NCBI GenBank assembly: GCA_004552615.1
Contig: SFNZ01000005.1
Span: forward strand, 1 to 41,477
Source: Bacteroidales bacterium
Lineage (GTDB): Bacteria; Bacteroidota; Bacteroidia; Bacteroidales; UBA932
DNA: 41,477 bases
Reading direction: 5' to 3'
This document shows, piece after piece, positions 31,233 to 39,430 of the stretch. Under the pieces are notes generated by a model, which did not search any database, was not told where the DNA came from, and saw only the letters and a list, made by a program, of their open reading frames with translations. The translations under genes were made by a program, and so were the position numbers. Positions within the stretch are counted from its first letter, which is position 1. Each line of letters opens with the position of its first letter.

Positions 31233-33245
31233 ATGAACAGATTTTCGAAAATGTTTCTGACATTGATTTCAGCCGCAGCCGCTACATCATGCGGACAGGG
31301 CGGCAGCAGCGCCGGAGAAGGCGGAGACTTCAGATATCTTGTGGACCAGTTCGCGGACATCAAGATAATGAAATACCAGATACCGGGATGGAATAACCTA
31401 ACACTCAAGCAGAAAGAGTACATCTACCATCTCAGCGAGGCGGCCAAATACGGATGGGACATCTACTGGGACCAGAACTGCGCGTACAATCTCAAAGTGC
31501 GCAAAGTATTGCAGACCATACTAGAAGAATACAAGGGGGACAGGACCTGCAGCGAATTCGGGGACTTCACCGTATATGCCAAGAGAGTGTTCTTCAGCAA
31601 CGGCATACACCATCATTACGCCGAGAACAAATTCACTCCGGATTGCGGGCAGGATTATTTCCGTTCTCTCATGGAGGCATCCGGATGCGGGGACCAGGCG
31701 GACGAGCTGATTCCTGTGATATACTCTCCTGAACTGTTCGCGGAAAGAAGGTCATCGGCTTCCGAGGGAGACATCGTGGCCCTGTCCTCCGTCAATTTTT
31801 ACGAAGGAGTGACAAGGGATGAAGTCGAGAAATATTATGCCGGCATCATTGACCCGAATGACAAGGAACCGATTTCATACGGCCTGAACACGAAGGTCGT
31901 GAAGGACGGGAACGGCAACATCGTCGAGCTCCCGTGGAAAGTGGGCGGAATCTACGGGGCCGCTCTCGAGAAGGTCTGCGAGGAACTCGGGAAAGCCGCT
32001 GCAGTGGCCGAGAATGACACCCAGAGGAAGGAAATCGCCGAACTTGTGGAATATTACAGGACCGGAGACCTCAAGCTTTGGGACAAATACAACATCACCT
32101 GGGTGATGGACACTCTCGGCACCGTGGATTTCACCAACGGTTTCGTGGAGGATTACAATGACCCTCTCGGGCGCAAGGCCTATTGGGAGTCACTCGTGAA
32201 CATCAAGGACAACGCAGCTTCGGCCCGTACCGAGATTCTCAGCGCGAATGCCCAGTGGTTCGAGGACAATGCCCCGATTGACGACAGGTTCAAGAAAAAG
32301 AGCGTGAAAGGCGTATCCGCAAAGGTAATCAATGCAGCATGCCTCGGAGGAGGATGCTACCCAGCCACTCCTATTGGCATCAATCTGCCGAACGCGGACT
32401 GGATCCGCAAGGAATACGGCTCCAAGTCAGTGACAATCGCCAATATCACCCACGCCTATGATGCTGCGGCGAACGAAGCTCCGGCATCGACTCTCGAGGA
32501 ATTCGCCTACTCCGATGAAGAAAAGGCGATGCAGAAGAAATACGGGGCATACGACGATGAGATTCATACCGACCTGCACGAATGTCTCGGACACGGTTCC
32601 GGACAGCTTCTTCCAGGGGTTTCAAGCACGGCCATGGGTGAATATGCTTCTGCTCTCGAGGAGGCCCGTGCAGACCTTTTCGGGCTTTACTACATAGCTG
32701 ATCCGAAGCTGGTGGAGCTCGGGATAATGACGGATAAGGATGCCTACAAACCTCAGTATTCCAATTACATACGTAACGGACTGATGGTCCAGCTGAACCG
32801 TATCGAGCTCGGCAGGAAGGTGACCGAGGCCCACATGCAGAACAGGCAGCTGATTGCCGCATGGTGCTATGAAAAGGGCAAGGATGCCAATGTAATAGAG
32901 AAGAAGGTCAGGGACGGGAAGACCTATTTCGTGGTGAATGACTACGAGGCTCTCCGCGGACTGTTCGGAGATCTTCTCGCTGAAATACAGAGAATCAAGT
33001 CCGAGGGCGACTATGAGGCCGGCAAGGCATTGGTGATGGATTATGCCGTGGAGATTGACCCTGCCCTCCACAAGGAGGTGAAGGAAAGATATGACGCACT
33101 CGGGCTGAAGCCTTACGGAGGCTTCGTGAATCCGGACATCGTTCCGGTCGAGAAGAACGGCAAGGTCGTGGACTATGAGGTCCGCTACTGCGATGATTTC
33201 CTCGGACAGCAGCTCGAGTATTGCCACAAATACGGAACTCTGTGA
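31233..33245 (+). CDS. dipeptidyl peptidase III-like zinc lipoprotein
   Basis: 670 aa. Signal peptide 1-19 and lipobox-like TSC with Cys20, then a Gly/Ser linker. M49 zinc peptidase: HECLGH (449-454) and EEARAD (476-481) give the two His ligands and the glutamate ligand; HECLGH, with the extra residue compared with ordinary HEXXH, is the M49 signature and matches the B. thetaiotaomicron enzyme in position (about 448-453) as I recall it. M49 enzymes remove N-terminal dipeptides from short peptides. Starts at ATG 31233-31235. Followed by xerD with a GTGA overlap. Confidence 0.92.
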   Translation: MNRFSKMFLTLISAAAATSCGQGGSSAGEGGDFRYLVDQFADIKIMKYQIPGWNNLTLKQKEYIYHLSEAAKYGWDIYWDQNCAYNLKVRKVLQTILEEYKGDRTCSEFGDFTVYAKRVFFSNGIHHHYAENKFTPDCGQDYFRSLMEASGCGDQADELIPVIYSPELFAERRSSASEGDIVALSSVNFYEGVTRDEVEKYYAGIIDPNDKEPISYGLNTKVVKDGNGNIVELPWKVGGIYGAALEKVCEELGKAAAVAENDTQRKEIAELVEYYRTGDLKLWDKYNITWVMDTLGTVDFTNGFVEDYNDPLGRKAYWESLVNIKDNAASARTEILSANAQWFEDNAPIDDRFKKKSVKGVSAKVINAACLGGGCYPATPIGINLPNADWIRKEYGSKSVTIANITHAYDAAANEAPASTLEEFAYSDEEKAMQKKYGAYDDEIHTDLHECLGHGSGQLLPGVSSTAMGEYASALEEARADLFGLYYIADPKLVELGIMTDKDAYKPQYSNYIRNGLMVQLNRIELGRKVTEAHMQNRQLIAAWCYEKGKDANVIEKKVRDGKTYFVVNDYEALRGLFGDLLAEIQRIKSEGDYEAGKALVMDYAVEIDPALHKEVKERYDALGLKPYGGFVNPDIVPVEKNGKVVDYEVRYCDDFLGQQLEYCHKYGTL

Positions 33246-34177
33246 TTCCCAAGACATCAGAAAGGTTCATCAAAGATTTCAGGACATACCTCCGGACAGA
33301 ACGGGGTATGTCCTTGAATACTTGTAATGCATATTGTTCCGACCTAAGGGAGTTCTTCGCCTGGATTGAGGGCAGGGCCGGTTATGAAACCGGATGCGGG
33401 CCGGGGGCAGACCCGAGGCTCGTGACCAGGGACGACATTTCCGGCTATATGGAGACGATGCCGGAACGTAAAATGGCCAAGCGGAGCCAGGCAAGGATAC
33501 TAAGTTCATTGAGGGGATTCTTCAACTGGCTTCTGCTTGACAAGGAGATAAATGAAAGCCCGTGCGACGGGATTGAGTCTCCGAAGCCCGGATTACATCT
33601 GCCATCCGTCCTTTCAATCGGAGAAGTGGAGGACATAATGGATTCCGTGGACCTGAACACTGAGGCTGGAATCCGAGACAGGGCAATCCTGGAGCTCCTG
33701 TACAGCTGCGGGCTGAGGGTCACGGAAGCCTCCGGTCTCAAAATCTCCTGCATATATCTTGAAGAAGGATTCATCCGGGTGACCGGCAAGGGGGACAAGG
33801 AGAGGATAGTGCCTCTCGGAGACCCTGCATCGGACGCCGTGAAGCGATATCTTGCAATACGCCGCGAGCCTTCAGGCAGGGAAAATGAGGACATCCTGTT
33901 CCTCAACAGATCCGGAGGCCAATTGAGCCGGATTTCAATCTTCAACATGGTCAAGAAACAGGCCCTTGCCGCAGGAATAACCAAGGAGATATCACCCCAC
34001 ACATTCCGGCATTCCTTCGCGACACATCTCATAGAAGGGGGCGCGGACCTGAGGATTGTACAGGAAATGCTCGGCCATGAGAGCATCCTCACCACCGAAA
34101 TCTACACACACATAGAAAGTTCCACGTGGCAGAAGGACATCCTGGAACATCATCCGGACGCAAAAAAGGCTGACTGA
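33242..34177 (+). CDS. xerD: tyrosine recombinase XerC/XerD family
   Basis: 311 aa from GTG 33242-33244, whose last bases overlap the DPP III stop (GTGA), a coupled start; a TTG seven codons earlier is less likely. N-terminal SAM-like core-binding domain (about 5-100), catalytic domain with Arg159 (CGLRVTEASGL), Lys183 (TGKGDKER), His253-x-x-Arg256 (HTFRHSFATHL), His279 (LGHES) and nucleophile Tyr288 (TTEIYTHI). Length and motifs fit the chromosomal dimer-resolution XerD. No integrase-like neighbours or att sites, so I read it as housekeeping. Its stop codon lies in the stem of the shared terminator. Confidence 0.9.
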   Translation: MIPKTSERFIKDFRTYLRTERGMSLNTCNAYCSDLREFFAWIEGRAGYETGCGPGADPRLVTRDDISGYMETMPERKMAKRSQARILSSLRGFFNWLLLDKEINESPCDGIESPKPGLHLPSVLSIGEVEDIMDSVDLNTEAGIRDRAILELLYSCGLRVTEASGLKISCIYLEEGFIRVTGKGDKERIVPLGDPASDAVKRYLAIRREPSGRENEDILFLNRSGGQLSRISIFNMVKKQALAAGITKEISPHTFRHSFATHLIEGGADLRIVQEMLGHESILTTEIYTHIESSTWQKDILEHHPDAKKAD

Positions 34178-34200
34178 AATCGTTATCAGTCAGCCTTTTT
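34162..34200. terminator. bidirectional terminator between xerD and PFOR genes
   Basis: AAAAAAGGCTGACTGA (34162-34177) and TCAGTCAGCCTTTTT (34186-34200): a 10-bp GC stem plus A/T pairs, loop AATCGTTA. T-runs on both strands fit the two convergent genes. Confidence 0.9.
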
Positions 34201-34227
34201 CATTATTATCCCGAGATTCAGGCAGGA

Positions 34228-37200
34228 CTATTTGCCTGCGAGTCTCTTGTAGGATTCGAGTCTGATCTTCGCGAACTCCTCGGTCTTCTGGAGCAGCTCG
34301 GCAGCCCTGTCAGGATAGAGCTTGTACAGGGAAGCGAAGCGAACCTCACCCTTCAGGAAGTCCTGGAACTTGGTCCAGTCAGGCTCCTTGCTGTCGAGAG
34401 AGAACGGATTCTTGTCTGTTCCTTCGAGAGTAGGATTGTACCTGTAGAGATGCCAGTAACCGCACTCCACGGCGAGTTTCTCCTCCTTCTGGCTGAGGCC
34501 CATGCCGGCTTTCAGGCCATGGTTGATACATGGAGCGTATGCGATGATGAGTGACGGTCCGTCGTATGCCTCGGCCTCCTTGATCGCGTTCATGTACTGA
34601 ACCGGGCTTGCACCCATTGCAACCTGTGCCACATATACATAACCGTAGCTCATTGCCATCATTCCGAGATCCTTCTTGCGAATCTTCTTGCCGCTTGCGG
34701 CGAACTTGGCAATCGCTCCTGCAGGTGTGGACTTGGATGACTGTCCGCCGGTATTGGAATAAACCTCGGTATCGAGAACGAGGATATTCACATTCTCGCC
34801 GGAAGCGAGGACATGGTCGAGTCCGCCGTATCCGATATCGTAGCTTGCTCCGTCACCGCCGAATATCCACTGGCTGCGGCTAGGGATGTAGTTCTTGTAC
34901 TCGAGAAGTTTCTTGCAGGTGTCGCATCCGCATGCCTCCATGAGAGGGATGAGCTTGTCTGCAACCTCACGTGTGACTGCATAGTTCTCGCGGTTGTCGA
35001 GCCACTGCTGGAAGAGAGCCTTCATCTCGTCGCTGCAGCAGCTGCACTGGAGACCCTGGGTCATGAGATTTGCCACGGTCTCGCGTGCACGGTCGGAACC
35101 GAGCTTCATGCCAAGACCGAATTCGCAGAAGTCCTCGAAGAGGGAGTTGGCCCATGCCGGACCGTGACCTTCAGCATTGGTGCAATATGGAGATGCAGGG
35201 AATGATGCTCCGTAGATTGAAGAACATCCGGTAGCATTGGCAATCATCATGTGGTCGCCGAAGAGCTGGGTGATATTCTTGATATATGGAGTCTCGCCGC
35301 AGCCTGCGCAAGCACCTGAGAACTCGAACAGAGGCTGTGCGAACTGGGCGTTCTTGAGGTTCTGTGCCTTGTTCACTACGGTGTCCTTGTAGCCTACCTT
35401 GGAATTGAGATAGTCGAAGTTGGACTGCTCAGATGTCTGGTCGAGATATGATTCCATGACGAGGGACTTGTCCTTGGAGAGACATACGTCGGCGCAGTTG
35501 CCGCAACCGGTACAGTCGTCAACGGAAATGGAAATGGCATATTTGTAGTCCTTGAGGACGGCCTTGCCCTGTGCGAGCTTGAGCCCTGCAGGAACCGCTG
35601 CTGCCTCCTCGTCTGTGAGAAGGAACGGACGGATGGCTGCGTGAGGGCAGACGAATGCGCAGGTGTTGCACTGGATACAGGTCTCAGGATTCCATACAGG
35701 AACCTTGACTGCCACGCCTCGTTTCTCGAATGCGGCAGTGCCTGCTGGCATTGTACCGTCAGCGTAAGGCATGAATGAACTTACTGGAAGGGTGTCACCT
35801 GCCTGGGAGTTGACAACGTCGGCGATGCCTTTAACGAACTCAGGAGCGAGACGGTCCTTGTTAGGATTCTCGAACTTGGCAGTGATGGAAGCCCACTCTG
35901 CAGGAACCTCCACCTGGGTGTATTCGCCTCCGCGGTCAACTGCAGCATAGTTCATGTTGACGATGTTCTCGCCCTTCTTGCCATAACTCTTCACAATGGC
36001 GTCCTTCATATATTTCACTGCATCCTCGTAAGGGATGATGCCGGTGATCTTGAAGAATGCGGACTGGAGGATGGTGTTGGTCCTTCCGCCGAGACCGATC
36101 TCGGAAGCAATCTTGGTAGCGTCGATGATGTAGAATTTAACATGCTTCTTCGCGAGGGTAGCCTTCACGAAGTCAGGAAGTCTCTTGACGGTCTCCTCAG
36201 CGTTCCAGAGGCTGTTGAGAAGGAATGTACCTCCGTCCTTGATGCCCTTGAGCACGTCGTACTTGCGCAGGTATGAAGGAACGTGGCAGGCTACGAAGTC
36301 AGGTGTGGAAACAAGGTAAGGAGCCTTGATAGGAAGGTCACCGAATCTCAGGTGAGAGCAGGTGTATCCGCCTGATTTCTTGGAATCGTAGTCGAAGTAG
36401 CCCTGGCAATATTTGTCCGTATGGCTTCCGATGATCTTGATGGTGTTCTTGTTGGCACCTACGGTACCGTCAGAACCGAGACCGAAGAACTTGCACTCGG
36501 TAGTGCCAGGCTTCACGATGGAAATCTCGTTCTTGATAGGAAGGGACTTGAATGTAACGTCGTCCACGATACCGATGGTGAAGTCGTTCTTAGGCTCGTT
36601 GAGCTCGAGGTTGTCGAAGACGGCCACGATCTGTGCAGGTGAAGTGTCCTTTGAAGAAAGTCCGTAGCGGCCGCCGATGATGAGAGGCTGGTACTCCTTG
36701 CCCTGGAACATTGCCTTTACATCGAGATAGAGAGGCTCTCCGAGAGCGCCCGGCTCCTTGGTCCTGTCGAGGACGGCAATCTTCTTGACGGACTTAGGAA
36801 GCACCTTGAAGAAGTATTTCTCCGAGAACGGCCTGTAGAGGTGAACGGAGATGACACCGTATTTCCTGCCATGCTTCTCGAGGTAGTCGATGGTCTCCTT
36901 GATGGTCTCGGTAACAGAGCCCATAGCAACGATGATTTCCTCGGCATCCGGAGCACCGTAGTATTCGAACGGACGGTAAGTCCTGCCGGTAAGTTCGCCG
37001 AGCTCGCCCATGTAGCGTGCAACCACGTCAGGAACTGCATCATAGTACTGGTTCCTGGACTCAACGGCCTGGAAATATACGTCACCGTTCTGGGCTGTTC
37101 CTCTCGTTACCGGGGACTCCGGGTTCAGAGCGCGTGCGCGGAATTTCTCGAGAGACTTGGTGCTGAGCATCTTGCGAAGGTCATCCTCGTCGATTGCCTC

Positions 37201-37755
37201 GATTTTCTGGATCTCATGGGATGTACGGAATCCGTCGAAATAGTGCAGGAACGGAATGCTGGACTTAATGGCTGCGAGATGAGCCACTGCAGCCATGTCC
37301 TGGGCCTCCTGTACTGATCCGGATGCGAGCATCGCGAATCCTGTCTGCCTGCAGGCCATGACGTCCTGATGGTCTCCGAAAATGGAGAGGGCGTGGGATG
37401 CGAGAGCCCTGGCTGACACATGGAAGACGGCCGGAAGCATTTCACCGGCGATCTTGTACATGTTAGGGATCATGAGAAGAAGTCCCTGTGATGCCGTATA
37501 GGTGGTCGTGAGGACTCCGGCCTGAAGTGATCCGTGAACGGCACCCGCGGCACCGGCCTCACTCTGCATTTCGGTAACTTTCACAGTCTCGCCCCAGAGG
37601 TTCTTTTTTCCGTGAGCAGCCCATTCGTCAACGTTCTCGGCCATTGTCGAAGATGGGGTGATCGGGTAGATCGCAGCGTGCTCACTGAAAAGGTAAGCTA
37701 TCTGGGAGGCAGCGAAGTTACCGTCACAGGTAATGAATTTCTTTTCTTTTGCCAT
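34228..37755 (-). CDS. nifJ: pyruvate:ferredoxin (flavodoxin) oxidoreductase
   Basis: 1175 aa, single-chain homodimer type. Oxidises pyruvate to acetyl-CoA and CO2 with ferredoxin reduction; central to anaerobic metabolism, so the organism is probably an anaerobe. Domain I start AAYLFSEHAAIYPITPSSTMAE (words split: YPITPSS), two 4Fe-4S motifs CIQCNTCAFVCPH and CTGCGNCADVCLS in the middle third, the proximal cluster region GACAGCGETPY, and the TPP-binding block GGDGASYDIGYGGLD followed by NTGGQSSKSTP. Intact. No promoter is clear in the 44 bp after fabD, so co-transcription with fabD is possible. Confidence 0.97.
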   Translation of the reverse strand: MAKEKKFITCDGNFAASQIAYLFSEHAAIYPITPSSTMAENVDEWAAHGKKNLWGETVKVTEMQSEAGAAGAVHGSLQAGVLTTTYTASQGLLLMIPNMYKIAGEMLPAVFHVSARALASHALSIFGDHQDVMACRQTGFAMLASGSVQEAQDMAAVAHLAAIKSSIPFLHYFDGFRTSHEIQKIEAIDEDDLRKMLSTKSLEKFRARALNPESPVTRGTAQNGDVYFQAVESRNQYYDAVPDVVARYMGELGELTGRTYRPFEYYGAPDAEEIIVAMGSVTETIKETIDYLEKHGRKYGVISVHLYRPFSEKYFFKVLPKSVKKIAVLDRTKEPGALGEPLYLDVKAMFQGKEYQPLIIGGRYGLSSKDTSPAQIVAVFDNLELNEPKNDFTIGIVDDVTFKSLPIKNEISIVKPGTTECKFFGLGSDGTVGANKNTIKIIGSHTDKYCQGYFDYDSKKSGGYTCSHLRFGDLPIKAPYLVSTPDFVACHVPSYLRKYDVLKGIKDGGTFLLNSLWNAEETVKRLPDFVKATLAKKHVKFYIIDATKIASEIGLGGRTNTILQSAFFKITGIIPYEDAVKYMKDAIVKSYGKKGENIVNMNYAAVDRGGEYTQVEVPAEWASITAKFENPNKDRLAPEFVKGIADVVNSQAGDTLPVSSFMPYADGTMPAGTAAFEKRGVAVKVPVWNPETCIQCNTCAFVCPHAAIRPFLLTDEEAAAVPAGLKLAQGKAVLKDYKYAISISVDDCTGCGNCADVCLSKDKSLVMESYLDQTSEQSNFDYLNSKVGYKDTVVNKAQNLKNAQFAQPLFEFSGACAGCGETPYIKNITQLFGDHMMIANATGCSSIYGASFPASPYCTNAEGHGPAWANSLFEDFCEFGLGMKLGSDRARETVANLMTQGLQCSCCSDEMKALFQQWLDNRENYAVTREVADKLIPLMEACGCDTCKKLLEYKNYIPSRSQWIFGGDGASYDIGYGGLDHVLASGENVNILVLDTEVYSNTGGQSSKSTPAGAIAKFAASGKKIRKKDLGMMAMSYGYVYVAQVAMGASPVQYMNAIKEAEAYDGPSLIIAYAPCINHGLKAGMGLSQKEEKLAVECGYWHLYRYNPTLEGTDKNPFSLDSKEPDWTKFQDFLKGEVRFASLYKLYPDRAAELLQKTEEFAKIRLESYKRLAGK

Positions 37756-37799
37756 AGTTGTATTTATTTGATTATCCTATATTTCCTGGTTTTCGCGTT

Positions 37800-38687
37800 C
37801 TACAGGGTCTCGAGTCCTTCGACCTCGACTATCGAGCCGGCGATTCTCTTGACAAGTCCCTGGAGCACTTTGCCCGGTCCTATTTCCATGAAATAATCTG
37901 CTTCGTCAGCAAGCATGTTCTTCACGGACTGGGTCCATTTCACAGGCGAAGTGAGCTGAGCGAGCAGATTCTTCTTGATGAGTTCCGGATCCTGGGTATG
38001 CTGTCCGGTAACGTTCTGGTAGATAGGGCATATCGGAGTCTTTATCTCGGTGGCCTCTATAGCCTCGCCGAGCTCAATCCTGGCAGGCTCCATGAGAGGT
38101 GAATGAAATGCTCCGCTGACGGCGAGAGGCAGGGCACGTTTCGCACCGGCCGCCTTGGCCTTGTCACATGCTTCCGCTACAGAGTCTTTCTCTCCCGAAA
38201 CTACGACCTGGCCGTCACAGTTGTAATTGGCAGGAACCACGATTCCGTGGCATGAAGAACAGATCTCCTCGACCTGCTCGTTGCTGAGGCCTATGATTGC
38301 AGCCATTGCTCCGGGAACAGTCTCGCAGCATTTCTGCATGGCCCTTGCCCTTATTGCGACAAGTCTGAGCGCATCCTCGAAGGCAATGGAATGTGCCGCT
38401 GCTAGCGCTGAAAATTCTCCGAGGGAGTGTCCTGCGACCATATCCGGCCTGAAATCAGGATAGCATGCGGTGAGGACTGTGGAATGGAGGAAGATAGCCG
38501 GCTGGGTCACTTTTGTGGCCTTGAGATCCTCGGAAGTTCCGTTGAACATGATGTCTGTTATTCTGAATCCGAGGATTTCATTTGCAGTCTCAAGCATCTC
38601 CTTAGCCTTGGGACTCTTTTCGTATAATTCTTTGGCCATACCCGGGAATTGGGATCCCTGGCCTGGAAATACGTAAGCTTTTTTCAT
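37800..38687 (-). CDS. fabD: malonyl-CoA:acyl-carrier-protein transacylase
   Basis: 295 aa from ATG 38685-38687. Loads malonyl groups onto ACP for fatty-acid synthesis. Starts MKKAYVFPGQGSQFPGM; nucleophile Ser88 in AGHSLGEFSAL, catalytic His195 in SGAFHSPLM, Arg in AIRARAM. A TTG three codons upstream is unnecessary. No other fab gene adjoins; the downstream neighbour is the pyruvate oxidoreductase, which makes acetyl-CoA, a metabolic but not obligatory link. Confidence 0.95.
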   Translation of the reverse strand: MKKAYVFPGQGSQFPGMAKELYEKSPKAKEMLETANEILGFRITDIMFNGTSEDLKATKVTQPAIFLHSTVLTACYPDFRPDMVAGHSLGEFSALAAAHSIAFEDALRLVAIRARAMQKCCETVPGAMAAIIGLSNEQVEEICSSCHGIVVPANYNCDGQVVVSGEKDSVAEACDKAKAAGAKRALPLAVSGAFHSPLMEPARIELGEAIEATEIKTPICPIYQNVTGQHTQDPELIKKNLLAQLTSPVKWTQSVKNMLADEADYFMEIGPGKVLQGLVKRIAGSIVEVEGLETL

Positions 38688-38706
38688 TCGTATCAATAGA
38701 TTTTAG

Positions 38707-38714
38707 CAAAAATA
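38707..38714 (-). promoter_or_regulatory. -7 element of fabD
   Basis: Minus-strand TATTTTTG, 19 bp upstream of the ATG; a TTTG lies 16 bp further up (38731-38734), shorter than the usual 19. A second candidate, TAATTTTG (38791-38798), would give a leader of about 100 nt. Confidence 0.45.
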
Positions 38715-38802
38715 CTCAATGTCATGGCTGCAAACACAGCGGTATCCCCTACTGCAAAAATCATACACTTTCCGCCAATTTACATATTTGCAAAATTAAT
38801 CA

Positions 38803-38817
38803 AAATCTCAGAGATTT
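38803..38817. promoter_or_regulatory. 15-bp palindrome between fabD and tRNA-Arg
   Basis: AAATCTC-A-GAGATTT, perfect 7-bp arms around one base, next to the distal fabD -7 candidate. Possible operator; no known motif recognised. Confidence 0.3.
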
Positions 38818-38850
38818 CCGAAAATTTGCATTATTTCTCGGTAAAATTGC

Positions 38851-38858
38851 TAACTTTG
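38851..38858 (+). promoter_or_regulatory. -7 element of tRNA-Arg
   Basis: TAACTTTG, 11 bp before the tRNA; TTTG at 38825-38828 is 22 bp upstream. Confidence 0.5.
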
Positions 38859-38869
38859 CAACTACAGAT

Positions 38870-38941
38870 GCCTCCATAGTCTAATGGATAGGATTTCAGA
38901 TTCCGGTTCTGACGGTAGAGGTTCGAATCCTCTTGGGGGTA
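38870..38941 (+). tRNA. tRNA-Arg (anticodon CCG)
   Basis: Folds as a full cloverleaf: acceptor GCCTCCA (38870-38876) with TGGGGGT (38934-38940), first pair G-T; D stem GTCT/GGAT with AATGGATA loop; anticodon stem TCAGA/TCTGA with loop TTCCGGT, anticodon CCG at 38903-38905 (reads CGG); T stem AGAGG/CCTCT with loop TTCGAAT. Discriminator A38941. CCA is not encoded (ACAAG follows). Confidence 0.95.
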
Positions 38942-38948
38942 CAAGAAG

Positions 38949-38985
38949 GAAGCTGGCCGAACAAGGTCAGCTTCTTTCAATTTTT
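38949..38985 (+). terminator. terminator of tRNA-Arg
   Basis: GAAGCTGGCC (38949-38958) pairs with GGTCAGCTTC (38965-38974), one G-T; then TTTCAATTTTT. It starts 8 bp after the tRNA. Confidence 0.8.
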
Positions 38986-38998
38986 AAGGAAGGAGAAG

Positions 38999-39108
38999 TT
39001 CAGGAGGTGACGTCCGGAAAACTAAATCCCTCCCACGACAAGTCGTGGGCGCCCTCCCGTTCACAAGGTCACGGGCGACCATGGTTTTCCGAACGTCACC
39101 CTCCTGAA
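38999..39108. repeat. palindromic element E3
   Basis: Left arm 38999-39022 (TTCAGGAGGTGACG..., 24 nt) and right arm 39084-39108 (25 nt) are reverse complements except for one inserted base and one G-T. The interior holds CCCACGAC-AA-GTCGTGGG and a second hairpin CCCGT/ACGGG, so the whole folds as a long stem bearing two hairpins. It shares CCCTCCCAC and GGGCGCCCTCCCG with E1 in the same order and strand. Confidence 0.8.
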
Positions 39109-39136
39109 TCACTACAGTCCTGTCTAAAATTATTGT

Positions 39137-39177
39137 CCAAAGTATGGTGACTGTTGATGAACAGCCATTACCAAAGT
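39137..39177. repeat. small hairpin flanked by 7-bp direct repeats
   Basis: CCAAAGT occurs at 39137-39143 and 39171-39177. Between them ATGG-CTGTT-GATG-AACAG-CCAT (39144-39168, with a 3-base bulge TGA) forms a hairpin. No function recognised; could be chance. Confidence 0.35.
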
Positions 39178-39187
39178 CCGCAGGATA

Positions 39188-39310
39188 GAGTTGCCGGAGG
39201 GCCCTTCCAGAGTTCCGCTTCGCTCCATCCACCCTTCGGAACTTCGTTCCTTCGGGAGCCGCTCATGAGGCCGCGGCCGGCCACACTCTGGCAGGGCCCT
39301 CCGGCAACTC
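39188..39310. repeat. palindromic element E2
   Basis: Left arm 39188-39213 (GAGTTGCCGGAGGGCCCT...) and right arm 39285-39310 are 26-nt reverse complements with one mismatch. The interior has GGAAC-TTC-GTTCC and the palindrome GGCCGCGGCC. It resembles E1 in arm length, in the word GCCGGAGG and in TTCGCTCC after the left arm. Confidence 0.8.
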
Positions 39311-39333
39311 ATGATCAGCCACTTCCCGAATTA

Positions 39334-39426
39334 GGGCTGCCGCCTCCGACGGACGTGCCACCCGCGGCTCGGAAGCGGGTGCCGGCATCCGCGGCTGGCG
39401 CAGGCAGGCGTGATGGCGCGCAGCCC
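39334..39426. repeat. palindromic element E4 at the 3' end of the MFS gene
   Basis: GGGCTGC-CGCC (39334-39344) pairs with GGCG-CGCAGCCC (39415-39426) with one extra base; the interior has CACCCGC (39359-39365) / GCGGGTG (39375-39381). Shorter arms than E1-E3. It ends 4 bp before the MFS stop codon and may serve as its terminator, though without a T-run. Together E3, the small hairpin, E2 and E4 account for most of the 489 bp between the tRNA and the MFS gene; I see no coding sequence there. Confidence 0.6.
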
Positions 39427-39430
39427 GCCT

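Noticed and set aside
33242..34177. Tyrosine recombinase as the integrase of a mobile element
   Set aside because: Length and motifs fit housekeeping XerD; no att repeats, cargo or relaxase genes nearby; coupled to the DPP III gene.
34228..37755. Several open frames opposite the pyruvate oxidoreductase gene
   Set aside because: All are shadows of a complete, motif-rich gene.
38999..39430. CRISPR array or insertion-sequence remnant
   Set aside because: The repeats are inverted pairs with different arms, not regularly spaced direct repeats, and no transposase-like coding sequence is present in any frame.
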